DNA from: Syntrophotalea acetylenica
GTDB taxonomy: Bacteria > Desulfobacterota > Desulfuromonadia > Desulfuromonadales > Syntrophotaleaceae
Assembly: GCF_001888165.1 (NCBI RefSeq)
Contig: NZ_CP015455.1
Coordinates: forward strand, 713,501-777,500
DNA length: 64,000 nt
Reading direction: 5' to 3'
The notes beneath the pieces are model-generated. The model was not told where the DNA came from. It saw only the letters and a list, made by a program, of their open reading frames with translations, and made no database searches. The position numbers and the translations under genes are program-made. Positions 1 through 7,435 of this stretch are shown here, in pieces. Numbering within the stretch: the stretch's first letter is position 1; each line of letters begins with the position of its first letter.

Positions 1-523
1 TGACGATGCACTTCTTGTCGCGATGCAGAAACTCGATGGGGTCTTCGACGGTGATGATGTGCTCGGTGCGCTGGGTGTTGATATAGTCGATCATCGCTGC
101 CAGGGTGGTCGACTTGCCCGAACCGGTGGCGCCGGTGACCAGCACCATGCCGCGCGATTCCATGGCGATCTTCTTGATGACCGGCGGCAGATACAGGTCG
201 TCGATAGCCGGGCAGGAGAAGGGGATGACGCGGAACACCATGCTGATGCTGCCGCGCTGGGAGAAGATGTTGACGCGGAAGCGCCCCAGCCCGGCGACAC
301 CGTAGGCCATGTCGACTTCATGATGCTTTTCGAAGTGTTCCTGGCGGTGCTTGTTCATGATGCCGTAGGCCATGTTGCGCACGCCATCGGCATCGAGCCG
401 GTCGGCCTTGGGCAACGGCCGCAGGGCGCCATCGATGCGGTAGATGGGAGGCAGGCCCGACTTGATGTGGATATCCGAGGCTTTGGCTTTAAGGGCGACG
501 GCCAGTATGTTGTTCAGTTCCAT
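1..523 (-). CDS. pilT: Twitching motility ATPase PilT (N-terminal part, cut by window edge)
   Basis: Hexameric ATPase that powers type IV pilus retraction at the inner-membrane base of the pilus. The reading frame starts with MELNNILAVALKAKASDIHI, followed by an N-terminal PilT/PAS-like region, then the Walker A motif GATGSGKSTTLAAMIDYIN near residue 130 and the start of the Asp box (VEDPIEFLH). The rest of the ATPase core and the C-terminal AIRNLIRE-type region lie beyond the left edge. The ATG at 523 is one base past the recA stop codon, so the two genes are almost certainly co-transcribed; a recA-pilT order is a recurring arrangement in related bacteria (recalled, not checked). A PilB-type or PilU identity is less likely because of the short N-terminus directly leading to the SDIH motif. 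Confidence 0.93.
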   Translation of the reverse strand, partial: MELNNILAVALKAKASDIHIKSGLPPIYRIDGALRPLPKADRLDADGVRNMAYGIMNKHRQEHFEKHHEVDMAYGVAGLGRFRVNIFSQRGSISMVFRVIPFSCPAIDDLYLPPVIKKIAMESRGMVLVTGATGSGKSTTLAAMIDYINTQRTEHIITVEDPIEFLHRDKKCIV

Positions 524-524
524 G

Positions 525-1550
525 TCATTGGGCCTCTTCGGCGGCGACGTCGGCCGGTTTCAGGCCGAAATGTTGCAGCAGACGTTCTTCAATGGCCTGG
601 CAGGTTTCCGGGTGTTCACGCAGAAACTGTTTGGCATTTTCACGACCCTGTCCGATACGTTCTCCGGAAAAGGAATACCAGGCGCCGCTTTTTTCGACGA
701 TATCGGCATCGGCGCCGAGGTCGAGGACGTCGCCTTCACGGGAAATGCCCTGACCGTACATGATATCGAACTCGGCTTCCTTGAAGGGCGGCGCGACCTT
801 GTTCTTGACCACCTTGACCCGGGTGCGGCTGCCGATGACGTCCTGGCCCTGCTTGAGGGTGGCGATCTTGCGGATGTCCATGCGTACCGAGGAATAGAAT
901 TTAAGCGCGTTGCCGCCGGTGGTGGTTTCGGGATTGCCGAACATGACGCCGATTTTCATGCGAATCTGATTGATGAAGATCACGCAGCAGTTGGATTTGC
1001 TGATGGTGCCGGTCAATTTGCGCAGAGCCTGGGACATGAGGCGCGCCTGCAGGCCGACGTGGGCGTCGCCCATTTCGCCTTCGATTTCGGCGCGCGGCAC
1101 CAGGGCGGCTACGGAGTCGATCACCAGCACGTCGATGGCGCCGCTGCGCACCAGCACCTCGGTGATCTCCAGCGCCTGTTCGCCGGTATCTGGCTGGGAT
1201 ACCAGCAGATCATCGGTGCGGACGCCAAGCTTGCGGGCATAGTGGATATCCAGGGCGTGCTCGGCATCGACGAAAGCGGCGATGCCGCCTTTTTTCTGTG
1301 CCTCGGCCACGATATGCAGCGCCAGGGTGGTTTTGCCCGAGGATTCCGGGCCGTAGATTTCAATAACGCGACCGCGCGGTATGCCGCCAACTCCCAGGGC
1401 GATATCGAGACTCAGGGCTCCGGTCGGAATGGTGGCGACGTCCGGCACGACGGCGTCCTCGCCGAGGCGCATGATGCTGCCCTTGCCGAACTGTTTTTCG
1501 ATCTGGCTCATGGCCAGGTCGATGGCACGTTCTCGATTGTCGGTCGTCAT
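525..1550 (-). CDS. recA: Recombinase RecA
   Basis: DNA-dependent ATPase for homologous strand exchange and LexA co-protease activity. At 341 aa it has the family length. Visible motifs are Walker [14 protein letters not shown], the loop with [20 protein letters not shown], and the C-terminal core ending in an acidic tail (EEAQ). I chose the ATG at 1550 ([20 protein letters not shown]) because it matches the usual RecA start and has GGAGG 11 bases upstream; a TTG at 1568 would add only MEDIRI. It follows thpR by 48 bases and precedes pilT by one base. I saw no convincing LexA box in the short upstream gap, so SOS control, if present, would have to come from further upstream. Confidence 0.98.
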   Translation of the reverse strand: MTTDNRERAIDLAMSQIEKQFGKGSIMRLGEDAVVPDVATIPTGALSLDIALGVGGIPRGRVIEIYGPESSGKTTLALHIVAEAQKKGGIAAFVDAEHALDIHYARKLGVRTDDLLVSQPDTGEQALEITEVLVRSGAIDVLVIDSVAALVPRAEIEGEMGDAHVGLQARLMSQALRKLTGTISKSNCCVIFINQIRMKIGVMFGNPETTTGGNALKFYSSVRMDIRKIATLKQGQDVIGSRTRVKVVKNKVAPPFKEAEFDIMYGQGISREGDVLDLGADADIVEKSGAWYSFSGERIGQGRENAKQFLREHPETCQAIEERLLQHFGLKPADVAAEEAQ

Positions 1551-1598
1551 GATCCGGATATCCTCCAAGGGTGATGTGTTTGCATTTCGCGGGCGCCT

Positions 1599-2159
1599 TC
1601 AACCCCGCAGCGGCGTTTCGCGGCGTGGCAGATGTATCGCGCCCCGTGGCGTCAGGCGGCTTTCGTACAATATCAGGCGGGTCAACCGCAGCTGGCCGCA
1701 TTGCCTGTCCAGGAAGGGAGCCAGTTGCCGGCCGATGGCCGGGTCAGGCTGACGGCAGCGTCCCAGGGTCAGGTGAGGCCTGAAGGGCTTGTCGTCCGGC
1801 GGCATCTGCAACCGGCTTAACATGCCGGTGACAGCCGTATGCAGATTGCGCAGCGCCTCGTCGCCTTGCAGTCCCAGCCAGACAACCCTGGGGCGTTTCA
1901 GATCCGGGAAAGCTCCGAGCCCGCCGATCCGCACCTCGGCAGGGGCGAAAATATCTCCTATCGATAGCATAGACGTGCCGATTTTTTCAAGCGATTCTTC
2001 GGGGATATCACCCAGAAAGGCCAGTGTGAGGTGCAGGGTTTCGGGCGACACCCAACGCACCATCGGCAGCCGGGTGGCAAGTTCCCGCTGCAGATTCACA
2101 ATCCTGTCGAAAACCGTGCCTTCCAGGGGCATGGCAATAAAGGCGCGAAGCGTTTGCAT
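1599..2159 (-). CDS. thpR: RNA 2',3'-cyclic phosphodiesterase ThpR (LigT family)
   Basis: 2H phosphoesterase that opens 2',3'-cyclic phosphates in RNA fragments. The two catalytic HxTL signatures are clear: HLTLAFLGD near residue 42 and HLTLGRC near residue 130. The 186-aa length suits the family. The start MQTLRAFIAM at 2159 is preferred because family members begin with this RAFIA-type strand; the frame extends upstream inside cinA but without homology. The gene begins 8 bases after cinA ends and runs into recA with a 48-base gap. The cinA-thpR-recA order is common in several bacterial phyla, which supports the call. Confidence 0.93.
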   Translation of the reverse strand: MQTLRAFIAMPLEGTVFDRIVNLQRELATRLPMVRWVSPETLHLTLAFLGDIPEESLEKIGTSMLSIGDIFAPAEVRIGGLGAFPDLKRPRVVWLGLQGDEALRNLHTAVTGMLSRLQMPPDDKPFRPHLTLGRCRQPDPAIGRQLAPFLDRQCGQLRLTRLILYESRLTPRGAIHLPRRETPLRG

Positions 2160-2167
2160 GCCGGATT

Positions 2168-3406
2168 TCAGCTTTCGCCGGCGAGGTAGCGCCGCAGCCA
2201 TTCCAGGGCCATACAAGCCGAGATGCGCCGGATCTGCTCGCGGTCGCCACTGAAACGGTAGCCTTGCACCCGCTCCTGATCCGCAGCGCTCAGGGCCAGG
2301 AAAACCGTGCCGACCGGTTTTTCCGGGGTGCCGCCATCGGGCCCGGCAATACCGGTAACGGCCAGTCCCAGATCGGTGCCGGCGCTGTGTCTTATGCCCC
2401 GGGCCATGGCCCGGGCGCAGGCGCGGCTGACGGCGCCGTCCTGGCGCAGAATCTCGTCCGGCACCTGCAGCCAATCCCGTTTGGCGCTGTTGGAGTAGGT
2501 CACCGCACCCCGCTCCAGAAAGCGTGACGCGCCTGGAATGTCGGTAAGCATCTGGCTGACCAGGCCGCCGGTGCAGGATTCGGCCAGGGCCAGTGTAAGG
2601 TTGGCGTCGGTCAGCATGCGCGCGACGTTGGCCGCCAGGGTTTCCTTGCCAACGGCGAATACAAAGGGTTCCAGTAATTTGCGGGCATGCAGTTCGGCCC
2701 GGTCGAGCTGTTCACCGGCTTCACTGCCACTGGCGCGCAACTTGACATGCACGAAGGGGAAGTCGACGCCGTAGGCCAGTTGTACACCCTGCGCCAGCGG
2801 GGCCTGGACGAAGAGTTCCTCGATCTTTGGCTCGGACAGGCCAAAAACCTTCAGGATGCGTTCCTGCAGGGGGGTGCTGCCGCCGCTGCGCTCCTGCAGG
2901 CGGGGCAGCACCTGCTCCTCGAGCATGGCGATCATCTCGCGGGGCACCCCGGGCAGGAAAAACAGGTCGCAGTTGCCGTGGCGCAGGTAAAAACCCGGTG
3001 CGGTGCCGAGGCGGTTGGGAAGGATGACGGATTTTTGCGGCAGCAGTGCCTGTTTTTCGTTGCGCGGATGCATCTCCCTGTTTTTCTGCTCGAAAAAACG
3101 GCGGATCTGCGCCAGGGCTTCCTCATTGAGCACCAGCCGCCGTCCGAAGGTTCGGGCGGCCACGCGCGCGGTGAGATCATCGTCGGTGGGGCCCAGACCG
3201 CCGGTGCCGATAATCACTTCGCGTCTGGCGGTCATGTCGTGCAGGGCCGCTTCGATTTCCGCCTCGTCGTCACCGACCGCGCGGGATTCCCTGACCGCGT
3301 AGCCCCAGGCTCCCAGAAGCTGGGCGATACGGGCGGTGTTGGTGTCGGACATTTCCCCATTGACCAGCTCGTCGCCGGTCGTCAGTACCGCGATATTCAG
3401 ACTCAT
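2168..3406 (-). CDS. cinA: CinA family protein (NMN amidohydrolase / competence-damage protein)
   Basis: Two-domain protein: an N-terminal molybdopterin-binding-like domain (MoaB/MogA fold, GTGGLGPTDDDLT motif near residue 70) and a C-terminal PncC-type nicotinamide mononucleotide amidase domain (LALAESCTGGLVSQMLTDI near residue 265 and YSNSAK). In the family, the C-terminal domain hydrolyses NMN to nicotinate mononucleotide in pyridine nucleotide salvage; the N-terminal domain has ADP-ribose pyrophosphatase activity in some members. Length of 412 aa is typical. The ATG at 3406 opens MSLNIAVLTTGDELVNG. It sits 61 bases after pgpA and 8 bases before thpR in the same operon as recA. Confidence 0.95.
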   Translation of the reverse strand: MSLNIAVLTTGDELVNGEMSDTNTARIAQLLGAWGYAVRESRAVGDDEAEIEAALHDMTARREVIIGTGGLGPTDDDLTARVAARTFGRRLVLNEEALAQIRRFFEQKNREMHPRNEKQALLPQKSVILPNRLGTAPGFYLRHGNCDLFFLPGVPREMIAMLEEQVLPRLQERSGGSTPLQERILKVFGLSEPKIEELFVQAPLAQGVQLAYGVDFPFVHVKLRASGSEAGEQLDRAELHARKLLEPFVFAVGKETLAANVARMLTDANLTLALAESCTGGLVSQMLTDIPGASRFLERGAVTYSNSAKRDWLQVPDEILRQDGAVSRACARAMARGIRHSAGTDLGLAVTGIAGPDGGTPEKPVGTVFLALSAADQERVQGYRFSGDREQIRRISACMALEWLRRYLAGES

Positions 3407-3467
3407 GACAACTGCTCCAGGGGTTGCGTGTTGGGTGTGTTAAGCGGCATTCCTTGCCGGCAAGCTT

Positions 3468-3920
3468 TCAGGGCAGCCAGTTCAAAGCCAGTCGTAGCGC
3501 CAGAGCGCCGTAGAGGCCGGCGACCACGTCATCCAGCACCACGCCGATGCCATTTTTCATGTGCCGGTCGATCTGCCGTGCCGGCGGCGGTTTGACGATA
3601 TCGAACAGGCGAAAAAAGACAAATCCGAGCAATGCGTTTCGCCAGGAGAAGGGCAGCAGGGCGACCGTCGCCAGATACCCGACGAGCTCGTCAATGACGA
3701 TGCGGCCGTCGTCTGCCTGCCCGTAAATGATACCGGCGGCGTCGCAGATCCAGAAGGACAGAAACAGCAGGGCAGCCCAGCTCATCAGGTAGATGGCGGC
3801 CGGCAGCGGAGCCAGCAGGTAGAAAACCAGGACGCCGGCCAGGGTGCCAAAGGTGCCCGATGCGACGGGAGCATAGCCGAGACCGGCATTGCTGGCGAAA
3901 AACAGGATAAAACGACGCAT
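3468..3920 (-). CDS. pgpA: Phosphatidylglycerophosphatase A
   Basis: Integral membrane phosphatase that dephosphorylates phosphatidylglycerol phosphate to phosphatidylglycerol. The 150-aa protein begins MRRFILFFASNAGLGYAP, has the GTFGTLAG motif near residue 22, hydrophobic segments around residues 27-58 and 83-105, and the conserved DELVGY and FDIVKPPPARQIDR motifs that carry metal-binding acidic residues. It starts three bases after larC stops and lies 61 bases ahead of cinA. pgpA next to cinA and recA is a familiar arrangement, supporting an operon running from larB to pilT. Confidence 0.93.
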   Translation of the reverse strand: MRRFILFFASNAGLGYAPVASGTFGTLAGVLVFYLLAPLPAAIYLMSWAALLFLSFWICDAAGIIYGQADDGRIVIDELVGYLATVALLPFSWRNALLGFVFFRLFDIVKPPPARQIDRHMKNGIGVVLDDVVAGLYGALALRLALNWLP

Positions 3921-3923
3921 GCT

Positions 3924-5108
3924 TCAGCCTTTCACGGGGAAAAGGTCCTCCGCGGACCGCTCCGCGAGGCGGTAGATCTCGGGCAGGGACCGGCCGCTGC
4001 GGTCCGCCAGATCCCGACAGCTTTCGAATTCGGGAGACAACCGCACCAGGCACTGCCCATCGTAAAACAGCTTGACCAGGACCTCGCCAAGCGGCGTGTT
4101 TACACTACGGATATCGCGGCGCAGCTTGAAACGGCGGCTTTCCAGGCAGCGGACCCCTCCAGCGGTACTCTCGCGCAGGATGTGGCGGGCAAGCATCGCG
4201 GCGCTGTGGGGTTCGGCCACCACCGTGAGGCGGACCCCGGGGCGGTTTTTTTTCATTTGCAGCGGCGCGAAGCCCACATCCAGGGCTCCGGCTTTCAGCA
4301 ACCGCTCCATGAGGGCGCCGAGCCACTCGGGGTTGGCGTCGTCCAGGTGACATTCGAGGGTTGCCACGCGGTCCGTTTCCCCTTCCCAGGGATCGTCGGC
4401 AACGCCCAGCAGGCCGCGCAGCAGGTTGGGCCGATCGCTCAACTGCCGGTCGCCGGATCCGTAGCCGACACGATCGAGGGTCATCGCCGGAAGGTCGCCG
4501 AAGCGGGCGATCTCGGCAGCGATGGCGGCGCCGGTCGGCGTGACCAGTTCCACGGTGGCTGCATCGCCCACCGTGGGCAGCCCCCGCAGGATCTCCAGGG
4601 TCGCCGGAGCGGGCAGTGGAAAACTGCCGTGGGCGCAATCCACGGTGCCGCGGGTCAGGGGCAACGGGGCACAGATGACGCGCGCCGGACTCAGGTGATG
4701 CAGGCCGATGGCGGCGCCGACGATGTCGACGATGGAATCGACGGCGCCGACTTCGTGGAAATGTACTTCTTCAAGGGGGCGGTCATGAATTTTGGCTTCG
4801 GCCTCGCCGATGCGGCGGAATATGCGGCGTGCGAGGCCGATAACGGCTGGATTTAGCGGACAGTCGGCGAGCATGGCGTCGATTTGCCGCCAGGTGCGGT
4901 GATGATGCTGTTCCGCGTGTTCAACCACGATTTTGCAGGCGCCGATGTGCTGGCGTTCGGTGCGTTCCTGACGCAACCGGTAACCTGTAACGGGGAGTTT
5001 TTCCAGTCCGGCGGTAATGACCTCCAGCGGTACGCCCAGGTCGATCAGCATGCCGAGGAACATGTCGCCGGAGATGCCGGCGAAGGTGTCGAGGAACAAT
5101 ACGCTCAT
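3924..5108 (-). CDS. larC: Nickel insertion protein LarC (pyridinium-3,5-bisthiocarboxylate mononucleotide nickel chelatase)
   Basis: In lactobacilli LarC uses CTP to insert nickel into the pyridinium bisthiocarboxylate mononucleotide, finishing the nickel-pincer cofactor of lactate racemase and related LarA enzymes. The 394-aa sequence begins MSVLFLDTFAGISGDMFLG (family signature), contains HFHEVGAVDSIVDIVG near residue 110 and LECHLDDANPEW near residue 255. In Lactobacillus plantarum larC is split and needs a programmed frameshift; here it is a single uninterrupted frame. It overlaps larB by four bases. No larA, larD or larE lies in the window, so the cofactor pathway would have to be completed elsewhere. 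Confidence 0.92.
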   Translation of the reverse strand: MSVLFLDTFAGISGDMFLGMLIDLGVPLEVITAGLEKLPVTGYRLRQERTERQHIGACKIVVEHAEQHHHRTWRQIDAMLADCPLNPAVIGLARRIFRRIGEAEAKIHDRPLEEVHFHEVGAVDSIVDIVGAAIGLHHLSPARVICAPLPLTRGTVDCAHGSFPLPAPATLEILRGLPTVGDAATVELVTPTGAAIAAEIARFGDLPAMTLDRVGYGSGDRQLSDRPNLLRGLLGVADDPWEGETDRVATLECHLDDANPEWLGALMERLLKAGALDVGFAPLQMKKNRPGVRLTVVAEPHSAAMLARHILRESTAGGVRCLESRRFKLRRDIRSVNTPLGEVLVKLFYDGQCLVRLSPEFESCRDLADRSGRSLPEIYRLAERSAEDLFPVKG

Positions 5109-5863
5109 GGCTGAGGCCTCCGGTTGATGCGGTTTGCGGCGCAGGCAGCGCCGTAACCGTTGTCGATGTTGACCACGGTGATACCTCCCGCGCAGGAATT
5201 GAGCATGCCAAGCAGCGCCGCTACACCGCCGAGGGCAGCGCCGTAGCCGACGGATGTGGGCACCGCGATGACCGGCGCGGCCACCAGCCCGCCGATCACC
5301 GAGGGCAGTGCGCCCTCCATGCCGGCCACGGCAATGATTACCGAGGCACTGCGCAGTCGGTCGAGGTGCGCCAGCAGCCGGTGCAGGCCGGCAACGCCGA
5401 CATCGACCAACTCTTCCACCGCATTGCCGAACATGCGCGCAGTGGTGGCCGCCTCCCGTGCAACCGGCAGATCGGAAGTGCCAGCGCAGACCACCAGGAC
5501 AGTGCCGAGCCCCGTGCTCTGTGGCGGATGGCGGACGATGGTCAGGGTGCGCCCCAGTGGATCGTATTCGGCGTCCGGGAAAACTTTCATCAGAGCCGAA
5601 GCCTTGTCGGCATCGAGGCGGGTTGCCAGCATATTGCTGCCAGCATTGAGAAGCCCCTCGGCAATGCGCAGGATCTGATCGGAGGTTTTCCCCTCGCCGA
5701 AAACAACCTCCGGCGCTCCCTGACGCAGCCCCCGGTGATGATCGACAAGGGCATCGCCGACATCCTCGAAGGGCAGGGTGGTCAGTCGGTCAAGGCCATC
5801 TGCGACCGACAGTTCGCCGGAGCGGATGGCCATCAGGCAGGTTTTTAGACGATCGGGATCCAT
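5105..5863 (-). CDS. larB: Nickel-pincer cofactor biosynthesis protein LarB
   Basis: LarB carboxylates and hydrolyses nicotinic acid adenine dinucleotide, the first step toward the nickel-pincer nucleotide; its C-terminal half resembles PurE. Seen here: an N-terminal helical region, EVVFGEGKTSDQILRI near residue 50, the PurE-like stretch LVVCAGTSDLPVAREAA near residue 130, and VAGMEGALPSVIGGLVAAPV near residue 190. The ATG at 5863 (MDPDRLKTCLMAIRSG) is preferred; it has AAGGAC upstream, and translated sequence beyond it is not family-like. Length is 252 aa. It is the first gene of the minus-strand operon ending in pilT and overlaps larC (ATGA type), indicating coupled translation. Confidence 0.92.
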   Translation of the reverse strand: MDPDRLKTCLMAIRSGELSVADGLDRLTTLPFEDVGDALVDHHRGLRQGAPEVVFGEGKTSDQILRIAEGLLNAGSNMLATRLDADKASALMKVFPDAEYDPLGRTLTIVRHPPQSTGLGTVLVVCAGTSDLPVAREAATTARMFGNAVEELVDVGVAGLHRLLAHLDRLRSASVIIAVAGMEGALPSVIGGLVAAPVIAVPTSVGYGAALGGVAALLGMLNSCAGGITVVNIDNGYGAACAANRINRRPQP

Positions 5864-6016
5864 GGGTGTTTGTCCTTGCGCGAATGGAAGACCCAAACGA
5901 TAACAATTCAGACCGCAAAAACAAAGGATAAATGTTGTTCGGTGAGGGGTCGCGCAAGGATTTGGAAATGCATGGCCGACCATGCTGCTTCGGTGACACA
6001 GCGCCTGGAGCAGGAG

Positions 6017-7111
6017 TCAGAACAACCCATCGATCGCATCGAAATCAATGGCGGTTTCGGCGAGTTTCTGCAGCAGGCTGATTTTTTCCTTGTCCTCGGG
6101 GTGGATTTTGGCCGTGTCGTTGGCGATGGCCGAGAAGACTTCGGCGCTGCTGAGCTTTTCCACCCGCATGTAAGGGATGTTGCTGCGGTCGAGGATCTGC
6201 TGGGTGACTTTGGATATGGGATAGAGGCCGGGAATTACCAGAGCGACGATTTTGGATTGGTATTCCGGTATGTTGTAAAGGGCCGCCAGGGTGACCAGCA
6301 ATTCGTTGCGGGTGCTGGTGACAATGATCAGGGTCGATTCCTGCAGCAGGTCGGAAACGCGCTGGGTGGAGGCCGCGCCGAGATGTACATGGTGGATGAT
6401 GTGCTGGGCGGCGTCCTGGTTTCCCCTGAGGAATGCGTTCAGCAGATTGGCGATGTGTTTGACCGTCGGATTGGCGAGGATGGGCGAGTAGTTGAATCCG
6501 CCCATGATTTGAAACGGCATATCCCTGAAGGCGATATTCAGATATTTCAGGGCCGTCTCACGTTTGGGGCGAAGCAGCTTGTTGACCAGTATCAGGCGCA
6601 GGTCGGCCTGCTTTTGCAGGCAAAGGGCGTGGTTGAGATGTACGTTGTCGATGACCTTGCCGATGCCGGCATTCGTGACCATCAGCATCGGGGCGTCCAG
6701 CAGCCGCGCCATGTCCGGGTTGCTGAGTTGCGCGACGGAACCGACGCCGACATGGCCGGCGCCTTCGATCACCAGAAAGTCGCAACGCTTAGCAAGTTCC
6801 GCGGCAGCTTCGACGATTTTATCTTTCAAAGAGTCGGCGGAAATCTTGCCATCCAGCAGATGCCGGGTCGATTCGGGCTGCAGCACGACCGGCGACATCA
6901 AATCGAGATCCTCATCGAGATTGAAGATTTCCGCGATCAGGGCCGCGTCCAGATCGACCCAGCGTCCCTTGTAAATGGTAGGTTTGGGGCCCAGCGGCTT
7001 GATGAAACCGATCCGCCGGTATTTTTTACGTGCCATGTGCAGCAGGGAAATACTGGTGGTGGTTTTGCCGCATTCCTGGCCGGTGGCGGCAACGAAAATC
7101 TTTTTGGTCAC
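6017..7111 (-). CDS. P-loop BioD-like ATPase with DRTGG domain
   Basis: A cytoplasmic 364-aa protein with a dethiobiotin-synthetase/CobB-like P-loop domain at the N-terminus (MTKKIFVAATGQECGKTTTS, Walker A around residues 8-18; VIEGAGHVGVGSVAQLSN near residue 113) and a DRTGG-type domain in the C-terminal half (about residues 215-330). The same pair of domains forms the N-terminal regulatory part of long phosphotransacetylases (COG0857), but the catalytic Pta domain is absent here. Function is therefore unknown; a sensor of acetyl-phosphate/CoA metabolism is only a guess. It has its own sigma70-like promoter and is divergent from the TonB receptor. Confidence 0.75.
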   Translation of the reverse strand: MTKKIFVAATGQECGKTTTSISLLHMARKKYRRIGFIKPLGPKPTIYKGRWVDLDAALIAEIFNLDEDLDLMSPVVLQPESTRHLLDGKISADSLKDKIVEAAAELAKRCDFLVIEGAGHVGVGSVAQLSNPDMARLLDAPMLMVTNAGIGKVIDNVHLNHALCLQKQADLRLILVNKLLRPKRETALKYLNIAFRDMPFQIMGGFNYSPILANPTVKHIANLLNAFLRGNQDAAQHIIHHVHLGAASTQRVSDLLQESTLIIVTSTRNELLVTLAALYNIPEYQSKIVALVIPGLYPISKVTQQILDRSNIPYMRVEKLSSAEVFSAIANDTAKIHPEDKEKISLLQKLAETAIDFDAIDGLF

Positions 7112-7171
7112 GGTGAGCTCCTGACCCTGCGGTGAATGGGTGCCATGCTGATGCTGTCATCGCGGTGACCC

Positions 7172-7200
7172 ATTATAGGATACGGACTGGATGCTTTCAA
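7172..7200 (-). promoter_or_regulatory. Sigma70-type promoter of the DRTGG ATPase gene
   Basis: Reading the minus strand, TTGAAA (7200-7195) is followed by exactly 17 bases and TATAAT (7177-7172), a near-consensus promoter, about 60 bases before the ATG at 7111. It is divergent from the promoter at 7293-7322. Confidence 0.7.
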
Positions 7201-7292
7201 AAACTAAAAATACGTATGTTCGGTTTTTCCCAAATAAAGCGTAACAATCTCCAAAAAACAGGTTTTTTGTCAGGAATCGTTTGGTAAACGAG

Positions 7293-7322
7293 TTGACAAC
7301 GCTGTGGAGGCTTCGCTATATT
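7293..7322 (+). promoter_or_regulatory. Sigma70-type promoter of the TonB-dependent receptor gene
   Basis: TTGACA (7293-7298) and TATATT (7317-7322) are separated by 18 bases. The predicted transcription start near 7330 lies inside the inverted repeat at 7325-7342, leaving a leader of roughly 105 bases before the ATG at 7436. Confidence 0.72.
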
Positions 7323-7324
7323 GC

Positions 7325-7342
7325 CGAAACGATAGCGTTTCG
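7325..7342. promoter_or_regulatory. Perfect inverted repeat over the transcription start (candidate operator)
   Basis: CGAAACG (7325-7331), four bases ATAG, then CGTTTCG (7336-7342). It begins three bases after the -10 box, so a bound dimer would block the polymerase. It does not resemble a Fur or NikR consensus that I know. The regulator is not evident in the window. Confidence 0.5.
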
Positions 7343-7435
7343 CGAAAAAGTTCTTATTTTTATAGGGTTAATCCCTGTTTTCTGGCGAACCATGTCGGGT
7401 AGAACTCATTTAATTGGAGATGGAGGAACTCGGAA

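Noticed and set aside
1551..1600. LexA box in front of recA
   Set aside because: No CTGT-N8-ACAG-like or other palindrome stands out; recA appears to be expressed from the upstream operon.
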